A model generated the notes under the pieces. It made no database searches. It saw only the letters and a list, made by a program, of their open reading frames with translations, and had not been told where the DNA came from. This document shows positions 35,650-48,160 of a DNA stretch of 64,000 nt, in pieces (the stretch's first letter is position 1; each line of letters opens with the position of its first letter). This DNA comes from Bigelowiella natans CCMP2755 (taxonomy: Eukaryota; Cercozoa; Chlorarachniophyceae): assembly GCA_000320545.1 (NCBI GenBank), contig ADNK01000149.1, positions 62,001-126,000 on the forward strand, written 5' to 3'. The translations under genes and the position numbers were made by a program.

Positions 35650-37880
35650 ATGGGCTCAGGATCGAGCAGCAGAAATGCCGAAAAAAATGAAAAGAAATGT
35701 TGCAAAGCAGACTCTCCCAAAGAAGTAGTGGCTAGGGATACAGGGAAGGCGAAATGTCAGTCTCAATCAGCAATTGCAGAGATGCCTCCAACTAAAAGCG
35801 ATTCGGATTCAGAGGATGATGAACAAGGTACGGGAGCAACACCTCCTCCCATCGCTATTTATACTAATGGAAGAGAGGCCCTTGCTGCTGCCATGGAATC
35901 TGTCTCCCCACAAGAAAGGAATAACAAGAAAATCACCGGCAGGTTTCAAGCAGCCCCAAGTAAACGAACTTCCGCCAGACTCCTTGCAGCCTCTGCCCGA
36001 GCTGATCTTGAAGCCGTCAAGAGACTTATCGACAAGAAAGCAAGGTTGGTCACATACCTTTTTATAACCCTTTTTATAATAATCCACGAATATGTTGCAT
36101 TGATAATCAGCGGGATTCCGATGATATGCGTACATGCATACTATATACATATTGATTGCATGATTTTATGAAATTAAATATGTACCACAAGGAATACATT
36201 TAATTGGACAGGTAGTTGTGGAGGTGTGATGATAATTTTGAATGGTGATTGCATCATGGAGAGAGGGAAAGTTGCCATTGATTCATTCCGTCATCCATCT
36301 AACAAATTACTCGATCCTCTTGCAGTGTAAATTCACTTTCAGAATCCGTTTCCTCACGACATTACCGAACACCCCTGATGGAGGCTTGCCTTGGCCTTGC
36401 GATTGCTGCTCATGCTGCTGAAGGCTCCCTCTCTACCAGACCTTCACCCACTCTCGCTGACGCTCCTGCCGCTGCTTGTTCTCCTCGTGACAAAGGGGAG
36501 GAGGAAAGTATGCTCAGGCAGCGGATCTCTGTGGTGAGGTATCTCATCCAGGAAGGGTCAGCAAAAGTAGATGCGAGGGATAAAAAGCGACGTACAGCGC
36601 TCATGCAACTGTGCTCAGTTCGACCCCTGTCTGAAGAAAGCTCTATGGGCACGGTGGAGCTATATGGGATGGTACGCTATTTAGTGGAGGAGGCACGCGC
36701 AGACGTCGATGCCAAGAACAAGTTTGGCTGGACGGCTCTCCAAAGCGCGGTGTCCATGAGGTATGTACTGTCATTGAGAGTGGTAGACAAGGGAAGAGAG
36801 AGCAAGCAGTATGACGGGGGAGGGGGTGGGTAACTGTCAATATTTACGATATGTTGTTTCTCTTCGACTTGGAAAGTAATGGTGGTTTCCTCTCCTTCTT
36901 TCTATTGTTGTGGCAAATTATGTAGCTTGGACCGTTCGTGCCATGACCACAGCTTCAGGATGCTAAAATATCTAGTAGAAAAGGCAGGAGCTATGGTCAA
37001 CACACGGGACGTAAATGGTGTTACGGCACTTATGGATGTGGCAGCTCATGGGAAATCGGGAAGAAGAGGAGAAGAGGTGGTAGAAAACAAAAAAGTGCTT
37101 GCTGAAACTACGATGGAAGAAGAAGGAAAAAAAGAGAGAAACGCAGAAAATTGTCCACAAAAGCTAATACGGCAACTGGGAAAGAAAGGTAGCTCGGAGA
37201 TACAGAAAGAGCAGGAAGAAGGGAGAACAGAAGAAAGTAAGCGGTCAGCAACCAGCATAAAAAGCAACAATGGCAGTAGTGGCAGCACCTCCTTGATAGT
37301 GGCGCGATATTTGGTTGAGGAGGCCCACGCCAACATCAACATACGCAACAATGAAGGACACACCGCGCTGATGTTAGCTCGTGATGCGGATGTAAGGCGG
37401 TATCTAGTCGAGATGGGAGCGGATGTCGATGCACAGGATGATCGAGGATGGACGGCGTTGTTTTTTGCCACTGAAAACGGCGATCTAGACGCCGCGCGAT
37501 ACTTAGTTGAAAAGGCGAGAGCTAATCCTACTATCGAGAACCTCAATGGTTTTACCGCCCATTGTGCAGAGAGCATGCCGATGCTGGCCTCTACCCACAA
37601 TTTTATCAAGCGAGGCAGACTAAAAACACGACGATACCTCATGGAAGCAAGCTGCCAAGTGAAGGTGATAAATTTTTATCGTACAATATCCACTTTGCCT
37701 AATGCATCTTTTGATCAAAGTCATCAATAATCTTTCTATCGTCTACTAATCAAACGAAGGACGTGATGACATGTGTTGTACAATCAGAAAGCACAACTGA
37801 AGGACATTTTGGCAAGAGATACCCCAGACATTAATATGATACATTGGATGATAATAATGGCTATCGACGACAATATGTAG
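35650..37880 (+). CDS. Ankyrin-repeat protein with myristoylation-type N terminus
   Basis: Four exons in phase: 35650-36044, 36326-36760, 36926-37664 and 37788-37880 (TAG), about 553 aa. The ATG at 35650 gives MGSGSSSRNAEKNEK, where Gly2 and the following serines fit an N-myristoylation site. An upstream in-frame ATG at 35632 would mask it. Residues ~1-110 are a low-complexity acidic/Ser region. Ankyrin units follow: ASARADLEAVKRLIDKKA, YRTPLMEACLGLAIAAH, VRYLIQEGSAKVDARD, VRYLVEEARADVDAKN with GWTALQSAV, LKYLVEKAGAMVNTRDVNG, VARYLVEEAHANINIRNNEG and VRRYLVEMGADVDAQDDRG. A charged insert separates the fifth and sixth. Such proteins are scaffolds; the partner is unknown. Confidence 0.88.
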
Positions 37881-38908
37881 GACTAGCAATGTTGTCGCTT
37901 CTGTTCGCGATCGATACTGATTATATATGTATAGACATATAATTGGCTTGGTCGTGCCGCTGATCGACTTGCTTAGTCTGCATAACAAATGCTTAATTTC
38001 CTCATAAATTTCCACAGTAGAATAAGCAAACCCGTGTAGCATGTACATAACATGTCCACATTATAACATTCTAAAACATCTACGCTACACCGAAGCCCTA
38101 TGAAGTTAATGCATGAGCTGTTGCATTGTAAATACTACTAGAATGTCGCATAAACTTGGCGGTCATTTCATAATCACGTTATACTCTACACATGCTTAAA
38201 TTCTGTGCATTATGAATATATGCCACCGCATGCACAGCACTAGAGCAGTAGGTATGGCAGATATACGTTGAGGGAGAGTACGATACGTTGGGTTTGCTTA
38301 CCGAATATGCGAGATCGAGGTCTACCAGTGCTGGGCAATATGCGAGCATTCCGTGCTATCTATCCACTTACATCTTGAGAATATGTTTATCCAGAGAGGT
38401 TGCGGGTTGTGAGGAGTTTTAATGGTTGTAGTAATACATGCCGGGCGAAGGAAGCCAAGACGTTCTGGTCTCACATACTAAGACTCCAGCTGTGCAGTGC
38501 GCGTCGTGTTTTACATGTGTGCACACATCTTATTCTTTCTATTTTCCCTGCCATAACGTTCGGCTACGCACCAATTCAATCCTACCCTTCACACACACAC
38601 ACACACACACACGCACACACACACACACACGCACACACACCAACCCACTTCTTCGTCCCGAAGAAGGCTCGGATCATCGGATCAACCCTTCTCGAGTTTT
38701 GGACACCGATAATTTCCGCTCTGCGACATCAATCACCCTTGATTTTTTTCTACGACAACATTTTCTTTTGTGTCTCAGCAACTAAATTGAACCATATCTG
38801 GTACAAAAATCATGGGTATTTTCCCGATGTCCTGCAGCTTTTCATCCTAAATTCTTTCCCTTCCTCCTCCTCCTCCTCCTCCTCCTCCTCCCGTCTTCTT
38901 CTCTTGCG
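37881..38908. other. Spacer between two + strand genes
   Basis: Noncoding, with a (CA)n tract at 38591-38640. An upstream noncoding exon of the next gene could lie here. The ORF at 38400-39047 is out of frame with the splice-supported model. Confidence 0.45.
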
Positions 38909-39061
38909 ATGGACTCAGTCACTGCCCATGCTGGGTTCCATGAAGAAGAGCCTGGTGAGGAAAGCAGCTATGCGCAGCATGGAAAAGAGGACGGGATTAG
39001 CGAGCAACAATCCCATTCGATCGCAGGTTTCCGACAAACCTGACTAGTGCCCCCTGTTTCT

Positions 39062-39096
<35 letters not shown>

Positions 39097-42000
39097 GTGA
39101 CGTGGCTATGCATACTTGCTCATATCCGCCTTAGATTCCAAGGGAAAGAATGACGATCAGACTTTATCCAAGTTGAAAGCGGAGCAGACACCACGTCCAA
39201 GGATGCGGCCAGCATTCCGCCAAGGCCAAATGGTGAGGGTAGAAGGTCTTATCTACGACACTCGATTCAACGGGATGCCAGGGGTGATTTTCCAACTCAA
39301 CCCTGGAAAGGTAGGGCAAAGAATGTATAAGTCTTCTTGTATTGAGATTGATAGCAACGTTCTGCACGCAGGCTACCTGTGTTGTGTTGCTTTCCTCGGG
39401 TACTAAGCTGCTCTGCCGGAAGTCAAATCTCACGCCGATGTTGAAAAGTGAATATGACGTCTCCCCGCGTCCACATCTTGGCAGTGAGGTAGAACTAGCC
39501 TCCTCAATAAGCAATGAAGTCGATGGCACAAACACACCGGGGTGTAGCATGCCCCCAAAACGCCAGCCACCACTCCTCATGAAGGTTTTTCCTCAACAGA
39601 AACACCACACTCTAACGAAGTCATTTCCGGGCGACAGTTTTCCTTCGTTGTTTTCGAAAAAGTCGTGACCTCGTTGCTTCTACTTCAATTTTATCACTAT
39701 TCTTTCTTACTGGTGAATTTGCTGATTGAATATATCTTCCTACTTCTTCCCTTGTACCCTTGCACGCTCTAGCTTCTCCAGCGTTTAGTACCTGACTCGT
39801 ACCAATCTGCATCGCTGCAGTTGTACGCTATCACGAAGAACCTGTATACGCTAGGACTCCCGCCTGAATTGAGTAACAAAGGCAATAATGCCAGCCCAAA
39901 TGCTGTTCCGTCAAAGCAGGTGGGGGATTGGCTCAGAAAAACGTGCGGCGAAGGAAGGTTGTGAGATTGCACATCAGGACAACAACAAGTGGAGGTGTAT
40001 ACTGACGGGGAATACGTGGAATTCAGGTTCATGATATGGAACTTGTGCAAGACTAGCTACGATGCTAAGGAGTTAGATCACAAGGTCCGGCGCGTACCAT
40101 CCTTGGAACCCATCCATGACCTCGTGATTTCAGTAAATGCGACATTTAGCGTCGTGAATAATCGATTCTCATTTCTTGTAGGTTGTACATCTGGCCTCCC
40201 CGTGTTTTCCATCATTACCTGCGCACAGGTAGTATCAGCGGCGTGCTTGTCGTAGTTGTAGTAGTAACTATATAGTGAAGAAGCCAGAGAAAAAGATGCA
40301 CATGAATGATCATCTACATGATAGTTAGTGACTGCACCTACTTGGTAAACACACACCCATTTGCATTCTAGCGAAATTACTCAGTCCCTCACTATTCCGC
40401 CCCCCCCCCTCATCTCCCTTTAAATATATATATTATATCCATCGAACATACATGTTCGTCGTCACCCCATTGATTCCTCCATCCTTCGTTCCCTACCTAC
40501 TCTAACGACTGCTTTCCCCTCCCCCTCTCCCCAAAAAGGATGTTAGGCCTGTGTAAGTCCGTACACTCTTGGAAAGGCATAGATAGCTCCCACGTGGTAG
40601 TCATAGTAGTAGGGGAGGGAGGAGGGAGGCTGTCGTGACGGTTGTATTTTTGTCATCATCCGTTATGAACTGTACGCACACAAACACACGATGGATAATA
40701 TGTCGATGGATCTCTAAGTATTTCGATTGTCCGGTCCACATATTCGCTAACAACATTCATCTAATGTTTCATCTAATGTACTACCTCGATGCATGTGCGA
40801 TGACAATGCGATGGAAAATCATAAAGGCTGTCCTGCAATGCCGCACTGGAAGAGGACGCTCCTCAGCTGCAGCTGCTTGCTACCTCCACTACTCACAGCC
40901 TAATGTCTACAAGGTGGGAGAGGAGATGTGATGAGAGAACAAGTTTGGCATGATTATTTATCCGTCGTCCTAGTATCATCATTACTATCATCATCATCAT
41001 CAACAACGAGGCCATGTCTCGGATTAGCTTGGTGTTTGTTCTAAATTAAGAAGTGTTCACCACAACCCCCCACTTATGCTGTATTACCCGCCCCTTTACA
41101 TTTAGAACGTGGAGGCCGCTCTGCGGTACGTGGCGAGCGTGCGGGACTTACCATTGCGCAAACTTGTTCATCCAACGCAAGCCAGGTGGTTCAATATATA
41201 GAAAGGGCTTGTTCTTGGTTATTCTCGAATCATAGCACAATTCTAACTAAGACGTTTTATTGTCGTCCTTATCGCCGAAACTGTTTTTTGGTTATTTTTT
41301 ATCTTCGCCATCAATCTAGATTCTGTCGGTATTTCGAAGAGCATGTAATCCGCACACGTCAGGCTATTGCCTTCCCTCCACCACCCCCCCCACCCCCCAA
41401 GAAGCCGGCCACCTCCTTGCCACCCCTACCATCATCATCATCGTCGTCGTCATCGTCGTCGCCACCGTTGTCATCAAAGAGCGCGGCAGACAGAAATAGC
41501 AGTATCGTAGCTTGCAACAACGAACAAATGGACGGCAGCAAGATAGCCAAAATCACGAATGGGGATGGCAAAGAAGCTGTGAACTCATGTTCCCGAGGGA
41601 GGGGGGAGGCGAAGAAAGGGTTAAGCAAACGGAAGAAGGAGACCAATAAAATGAGCAATAAGCACGCGATAGGTCTTCACGAGCTGCATCTGGAGCGAGT
41701 GATGATAAACAATGCGCCAAGCGTGATTGGAGGGGGCGTAAGACCATTTGTGCAGGTGGCAACATGTGCCACAGACACATAGTATTTATGCTCACAGAAG
41801 GAGGCGGTGTATTATTAACGATTGTTCAGTGCGTATACTTTCTAAAATTTTACTATCGCTACCATTCTGCTGCATTCCTTGTCATTTTCATCTGCAAGAT
41901 ATTGATTTGGCTTTGTACTCTCCAAATCTCTCTCCCCACAGCTTTTGGGCGAGGAAGGCCTAATTTTTGATGGAAGGAAACCGTTACCCTCATCATCCTC

Positions 42001-42198
42001 CTCCTCATCATCATCACCATCATCATCCCGTGCGTCAGTCTTTGACCCGCCGTTTATAGCTGCTGGATCGGTCGGTAAAGTCGATGTTGGCGCAAAAGGT
42101 AACAGAAAGAGGAGGAGGGGGAGGAGGAGGAGGGAAGGGCCGGAGCTACAGACTGGGAAGAAGGAAGAAGACGAAGGAGTGATATGGAAATATCCGTA

Positions 42199-42239
<41 letters not shown>

Positions 42240-42950
42240 TACGTACTGCATATGATTGACCTAATATGTGCGCTGAGGACATCATCATATGTATGCTACC
42301 ATCTTCCTCAGTGGCAGGACCGTTCCTCATGCGGCTGTGCTGTTTCATCGGAGAGACTGGAAGAAGAAGAAGGAAGAAAACGGAAGAGGAGAAGGAGGGG
42401 GGTGGAGAGCAATCTAGAGGGGGGGTAATGGGACATCATCACCCCAATTCTAGTATTAACACCAGCAGCAGCGTTAGCAATAGTAACGGTATGAGCGCCA
42501 CCAGCGATTCTCTTCTTGTGGACGTGGCAAAAGATCGGTGTGATGAGAAGCAGCAGCGAGAAATAGATCATCAACAAGTTGAAGAGGAGGCCTATAAAGA
42601 TGATGCTGGCAGTGCTAGCCACAACAACGAAAGGAACAGAGAGGAGGGGGATGAGCTCGTTCCTGTTGGTGACGACAAAGGTGATGATTATGAAGATTAT
42701 CTATGCTTATTTCGTGTCGGCTTGGATACGCGATATGAGGATGCAGAAGGTGGAGTGCTAAGGATGCATGTAGGCGACTTGGATGTAGCGTTTGCAGGCC
42801 TTCGCCGCCTTTCGTCAAAGTTCTTCATAGGTAAGTGATAGAGTAAGGGCAGGAGTATACATAGTAGTAGTGGTAGTAGTAGTAATTTTGTGGTACTGAT
42901 GATCATGTGATGTTTAGATATATGTGTATGTAGGAAAAGTTTTACCCACA

Positions 42951-43020
<70 letters not shown>

Positions 43021-43568
43021 ACAGACAGATACACCAACACTTTTTTGGTGATTACTGAACGTGTGTTATATGGACAGACATAATGCTTTCGGATCGCAAT
43101 GCACAGAACAATCGCCCTAAGCGAGGAAAGAGCCATTTATCATCCGCTTCACAATCATCGTCTATGCGAGGGAAAACGTTCCATCAGGCGAGCAGAAATG
43201 CTTCCATGCTCCCACCTCCCCTCTTCAAATCAACGGTCAATGGAAAACGCATGGAGGAGGGCGACCCACTCATGAATGAGGACGAGAATGACGGAAAACT
43301 TCTTGACGACGTTGAAGAAGATCTAGTAAATATTGGACGACCTGCTGAAAGTATGGTTAGCGAACTTTTGCGCCAAATTGACGACGCATTGGGAGAGGAC
43401 GACGACGATGCAGCAGAGCATGGTGGAAATAATATATCAAGAAATGGTAAACATGTTGCTCAAATGAGGAGCAACACAGAATCTCCGATTGCTAATCGCC
43501 CATTTGGTAAGGAAGACGAGGCGCTGCTCTCAGAACTTTTAGCTGCTCAGCATCCAGATGCATTATGA
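38909..43568 (+). CDS. Large protein of unknown function with low-complexity tracts
   Basis: In-phase exons are 38909-39026, 39135-39310, 39372-39584, 39782-39872 and 39978-40132, then 41106-41185, 41320-41755, 41942-42098, 42312-42830 and 43078-43568 (TGA). The bridge at about 40540-40915 is uncertain (one piece ends SQPNVYK). The N-terminal part includes a small beta-barrel-like segment (QGQMVRVEGLIYDTRFNGMP, then GTKLLCRKSNL), reminiscent of SH3/KOW modules. The centre has NVEAALRYVASVRDLPLRKL and FCRYFEEHVIRTRQAIA. Proline and serine runs follow, encoded by (CCA)n and (TCA)n. The C terminus has a leucine-rich acidic stretch (MVSELLRQIDDALGEDDDD). I cannot assign a family. Two adjacent genes, split near 40132-41106, remain possible. 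Confidence 0.55.
42203..42236. repeat. (CA)n tract in an intron
   Basis: Lies between two exons of the unknown gene. A compound (CA)n(GA)n follows in the next intron at 42955-43016. Confidence 0.9.
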
Positions 43569-43990
43569 GAAATATCATTCCACTAGCAAATAGAGTTCCG
43601 TGCGAAATGATAGGTACGCCGGTGAACACAAATAAATGTGCTTTATTAACAAGCTGCATTCTTTTGAAACAATGATGAGACGTAGATGTTCTCACATCAC
43701 AATGAGTTGCAGCCTAGCAGCACATCTAGACATGAGATGGCATCAGCATCAACAACCACTAGTGAGCGCTAGAAGTGCCGTGACTGCTAGTGACCAACAA
43801 GAAGTTGGAGAGTGCTAGAGTGACTGCTGCAATCTAGCAATGCACACCACAATGCGAACAAGCAATGCAGAAATTCCACCATGCTTAGCTAGCTAGATGC
43901 TGCATGTGCGCGTCATTGCGGCAACGCATGCTAGCTAGCATGTTCTAGTATGCTAATGAATGGCGTTTCCATGCATCGCCATCTTGCCAT

Positions 43991-44040
43991 GCATGCATGC
44001 TAGCATGGCTGCCACGCATGCATGCTAGCATGGCTGCCAC
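43991..44040. repeat. 25-bp perfect tandem duplication
   Basis: Units 43991-44015 and 44016-44040 are identical, starting GCATGCATGCTAGCATGGCT. Each unit contains nested palindromes, so hairpins are likely. Confidence 0.95.
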
Positions 44041-44426
44041 GCTAGCTAGCTTGCTCGTGCGCTAGATCGCCTTGTGCACACGTCTGTGTGTCTGTTCTTC
44101 TCTAGTCTGGTAGTCCTGCGCCGGCGATGTGCGAGATGTGCATGCTAACATGTCACGTGCTCATCTTCTGGGCTTGATGCACAACTATACTGTGCTGGCT
44201 AGTCAGGTTGATCACGGACAAGGCATGCCATGCATTGCTAGATTGCATGCATGTGACAGTGAAGTTGACTTCAATCTCCACAACACTCACAAAAACTTTC
44301 CACATCGGCAAGTAGCGCATCTGGAGAACGGATGAAGCTCATCAAGATCCACAATGTGCTCACGGGTTCATCTCTCGCCTGCATGGCAAATCCGCATCTG
44401 TGATCATCAGCAACGTGTTCTCCGAA

Positions 44427-44945
44427 CTACTTTTTCGTCTTTGAATTGAAATTCTGGTTTTCTTCGTGACATCGTTGTAATTCTACGAAGAGTGTGTGCC
44501 ATGCTTTGTTAGATACTCGGGCTGAGGCGGAAAGACGACAATCTGATGATTCCATCATCGCATCGCAGGTGGAGGAGCAACTAGATGAGAGATCCAAATG
44601 TCTGAAAGACCAACGCTTTCCCTCCAAAATGAGAAAATATTGGTGTTTTTCCGGGTCGTAAATGGAGGTGTTTTCCCCTCTGCGACTGAATACAACGGCC
44701 AGGTTTAACCGAAAATAATAAATACGACGTACGACGGATAGGGAGGGATCGATCCTGGATGGAGAGCACGTGCTCATGAGGGGAGTGGAGGGGGCGGCTT
44801 TCATTATGAATATGTTGAGGAGGAACAAAATCCCGTCCCTCGTTGTTATTTCTGTACTGTGCTCCACTCTCCATTCTGCGCAGGTTTCGTCTGATTGTTT
44901 AATGAGCAGCAAGCAAGTTACCCTACTCCAATGCGAACACATCAA
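44427..44945 (-). CDS. Possible single-exon ORF of 172 codons
   Basis: The longest unspliced minus-strand ORF in this spacer. It reads into KHQYFLILEGKRWSFRHLDL and ends ENQNFNSKTKK. The composition is ordinary, but there is no family match, and a second minus frame is also open over part of it. It lies upstream of and antisense to the TPR-JmjC gene. It may be chance. Confidence 0.2.
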   Translation of the reverse strand: MMCSHWSRVTCLLLIKQSDETCAEWRVEHSTEITTRDGILFLLNIFIMKAAPSTPLMSTCSPSRIDPSLSVVRRIYYFRLNLAVVFSRRGENTSIYDPEKHQYFLILEGKRWSFRHLDLSSSCSSTCDAMMESSDCRLSASARVSNKAWHTLFVELQRCHEENQNFNSKTKK

Positions 44946-45121
44946 TCACGTAGGCAGCCGAGCTTGCGGAGGGGACACCGTCATCATTCTCTTCAACCTA
45001 CAAAAATTTTGACGATCCTAGCATTGACCATTCGAATGTGAGATTTATCAAATTTTATAATCATGACCCTCTCCTCTTCTAGCCGCCGTGCTCCTCCTCC
45101 TCCTCCTCCTCCTGAGTGGCA

Positions 45122-45984
45122 ATGTCTCCTCAGGCTGCGATCCAATTTCAAAGGGAAGGAAAACTTGAGCTGGCTATGCGTGCTTTTCGAGCGGCCGCGC
45201 GCTTTCATCCTTCTCTCCAGACCTACATGAACCTCGGTGTGGCTTTGATGCGATCAGGAAGGTTGACAGAGGCGGCTCATGCTATGCACAAGGCGAAGAC
45301 GTACGACAACGCAGGAACTGACCCCCTTCTCAGAGACAATTGGTAGTTTGTGTGGTGGTGTCTACGAATTCGTTGCCATAATTAGAGATGGGATGTGTTT
45401 TTAAATACATATAACTAAATCTGGGTAGCAAGTACTTCTCAGGATTGTCGTCTCATCGCTGCATGTTCCAATAAATGTGAAATATTACTATCATATTCCA
45501 GGGATAAGCTACTTCAACTCATGAAGGCGGCTGGCGTGGACCTTCCAGTCAGTTACCAGAAATAGAAGCAAAATATGATATGAAAACGAAGGCTTGACTG
45601 AGAAACGATACGATATATTGTTTGACTCTGGAAAACATGAAAAATCCTACTGTTCTTCTTTTTCTTCATAGACACCAAACATTCTTTCGTATTTATGTGC
45701 CTCAATATCTTTTCAGAAACTGACTCCACTAAAGGGATTGGACAACGAGAGTAAGGGAAAGGGAACAGAGGTACTCACATACAGATAAGAGAGGGTGTGG
45801 TCAGCAGGATTGATAAATAAAAAATGGAGATATTTTATTTCAACAGAAGTGGCGGTGGTGTTATGATAGGGGAGGGGGGGGAGGAATGAGGGTGGTGATA
45901 TTCGCTAAAAGGAATAAATTTTACTTTGTTTAGAGTTTACTCGTGCCAAAAGTATTGCTATATTTGTTCGTAATGCTCCTTCGT

Positions 45985-46015
<31 letters not shown>

Positions 46016-46186
46016 TGCAGGAAATCAATGGCCGTACTCACCGCGAAGGTCTGATCCATCAACACCCTTCAGTTCCAAGAGCAAAGGAAATACCCAGGTT
46101 GAAGAATCACACATCTATCACACATGCATGCAATAGAATATGTAACTTATTAATTATGAAAGCAAATACATGTCATAAAATACACA

Positions 46187-46222
<36 letters not shown>

Positions 46223-48113
46223 TATATTATATTTTCATGTTTGTTGTTGTGAGAAGCACTGAATGACCACAAAAGACTCGCAGTACACAGCATCATTATA
46301 GATGCATAGCACAACTACACACACACTCAGAATGACTTGGAAAACGTTTGAAAGCCTTCCCCAGGTTATTGTGCCGTCATCGCTAATAGTCTCCAATGGA
46401 CATCGTATTTTCTGTCAACATCCACATCCTTTCTCCTATGATGGTGATGGTGATAGTGATGGTGATGAAGATAATGATATGCCGATGATGCTAACGATGA
46501 TGCTGTTGTAGTTCTCCGGATTCTCAATGCCAGTCATTATCACCGATGGCATGGAAAACTGGCAGGCTTTGCATACGTGTGTAAGGGCGTGTGTGTGTGC
46601 GTGTGAGGGGGGGAGGGAGGGGGGGGCAACAGGCAATTATTTCTTCCAAAGTGCCGCCAGTGCCTCTCCCGCCACAAGACAAGAATTTTCCATGATAGTC
46701 ATGATCATCATCGTCATTCTACTAGCGTTACTAGCATTACTACTACTACTACTAACTAGGTGGAAAAAGTTCTCACATATCGTGCGTACTCTTGGGTCTG
46801 ATACTGTTACCGATTTTTACCCTCACAATCTTCGTGATCAAAGGTGGTGCTATAGAAGAAGATCATCGGCCTTTGCCTTCTCCTCTTTCTCCTCCTTCTC
46901 TCCCTCTCCTGCTTCTCCTCCTCCTCCTGTTCTAATGCTGATAGTACCGTCTCTTACTTACATACTGGGACTAGGAATGATAGTAAAAACACCAACCGCA
47001 GCTATGAGTGCATTCTCTGTTGGGTGTTGCTGCTGTTGATGATGTTTTCCTTCACGTACCTCCTCATTGCCTTCATCAATAGCATCATGATGATCACCAT
47101 CATCATCATCATCATCACCATCATCATTATCATCCTCATCGTCTTTGTCTACTCAATCAACAAATAACATCCGCACCAACAATACAGGCGACAAGCCCCG
47201 TATCTGACACTCCTCGGTACTGCCGTGCTCGAGATACGACGTGTCTACTCTAAGAAGGTGCGCGAAAGGCTCCCCACATCGAGATTCCAACCAGCCCAGG
47301 GAGATGTTCCGACAACAGGTGTTGCTGAGTGGTGGTGGTGGTGGTGGTGGAGAGGGAGGGAGGGTGTCGTAGAAATAGTGATGTTATATTAATCGAAAGA
47401 GGAGGATTCATACGGCACGATTGTAAAGGACAACATTATTCGTTTATTTCTTGTCGTCGTTGCGTACTCCTCGTGCTGTCATCGCTGCTACTACATACTA
47501 GCGTGTTACCAATCTAATGATCTGGCTCGCTTCTTTCCTGATGTTCACCTACATTATCTCTCGTTCTCCTTCATCCGCAGGACGGTACCTACACGTCCAA
47601 GCTACTCCTCGCGCATGGTCAGAGATGGAGCGCATATCAGATTTGTCACCAACACGCCATAGCCTTCTCCAGGTCCCGCCCAACACGTTTTCTATTTCAC
47701 TCCTCTTCGTTTAGCAGCAGCAGCAGCATATAGGAGGTGAAGAGAGAATGAATCAATCCTGCTGGGAAATGTGTGTGTGTTCTTCTTCCCCTCTATCATG
47801 GTTGTGTGTACATTGACACCATATCCCGGTGGGCGGGTTAAACGTATTTCAGGGAGATGGTTGGATGCGTGCTTGCCTTCAGAGCGAGGAGCTGATAGAG
47901 GAGTTTCATCTGAAAACGCACTGGAAGGTAATGGAAGATGTTGCTCTTTCCTGGTGATTCTGAGGGAGGAAATATGTTGGGTGTTCCATGTACAACGTGC
48001 CAGCTTAAACGATGATGATGATGATGATATGCTTGTTGTTGTCGTACCTTCTAACTACCATTAGGTCGTCTTGATAGGAACGAAAGGTGGTGATAATGCT
48101 TTAAGAGAGAGAC

Positions 48114-48160
<47 letters not shown>

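Larger units (their letters stand above)
43569..45121. other. Palindrome-rich spacer
   Basis: The strongest example in the window of DNA built from CTAG, GCATGC, TAGCTAGC, CATG and TGCA words (about 43690-44340). It includes a perfect 25-bp tandem duplication. It separates the 3' end of the unknown gene from the start of the TPR-JmjC gene. Confidence 0.6.

Noticed and set aside
43720-44340. tRNA or rRNA gene suggested by hairpin-rich sequence
   Set aside because: No cloverleaf with T-loop and anticodon consensus could be found; the hairpins come from overlapping palindromic words.
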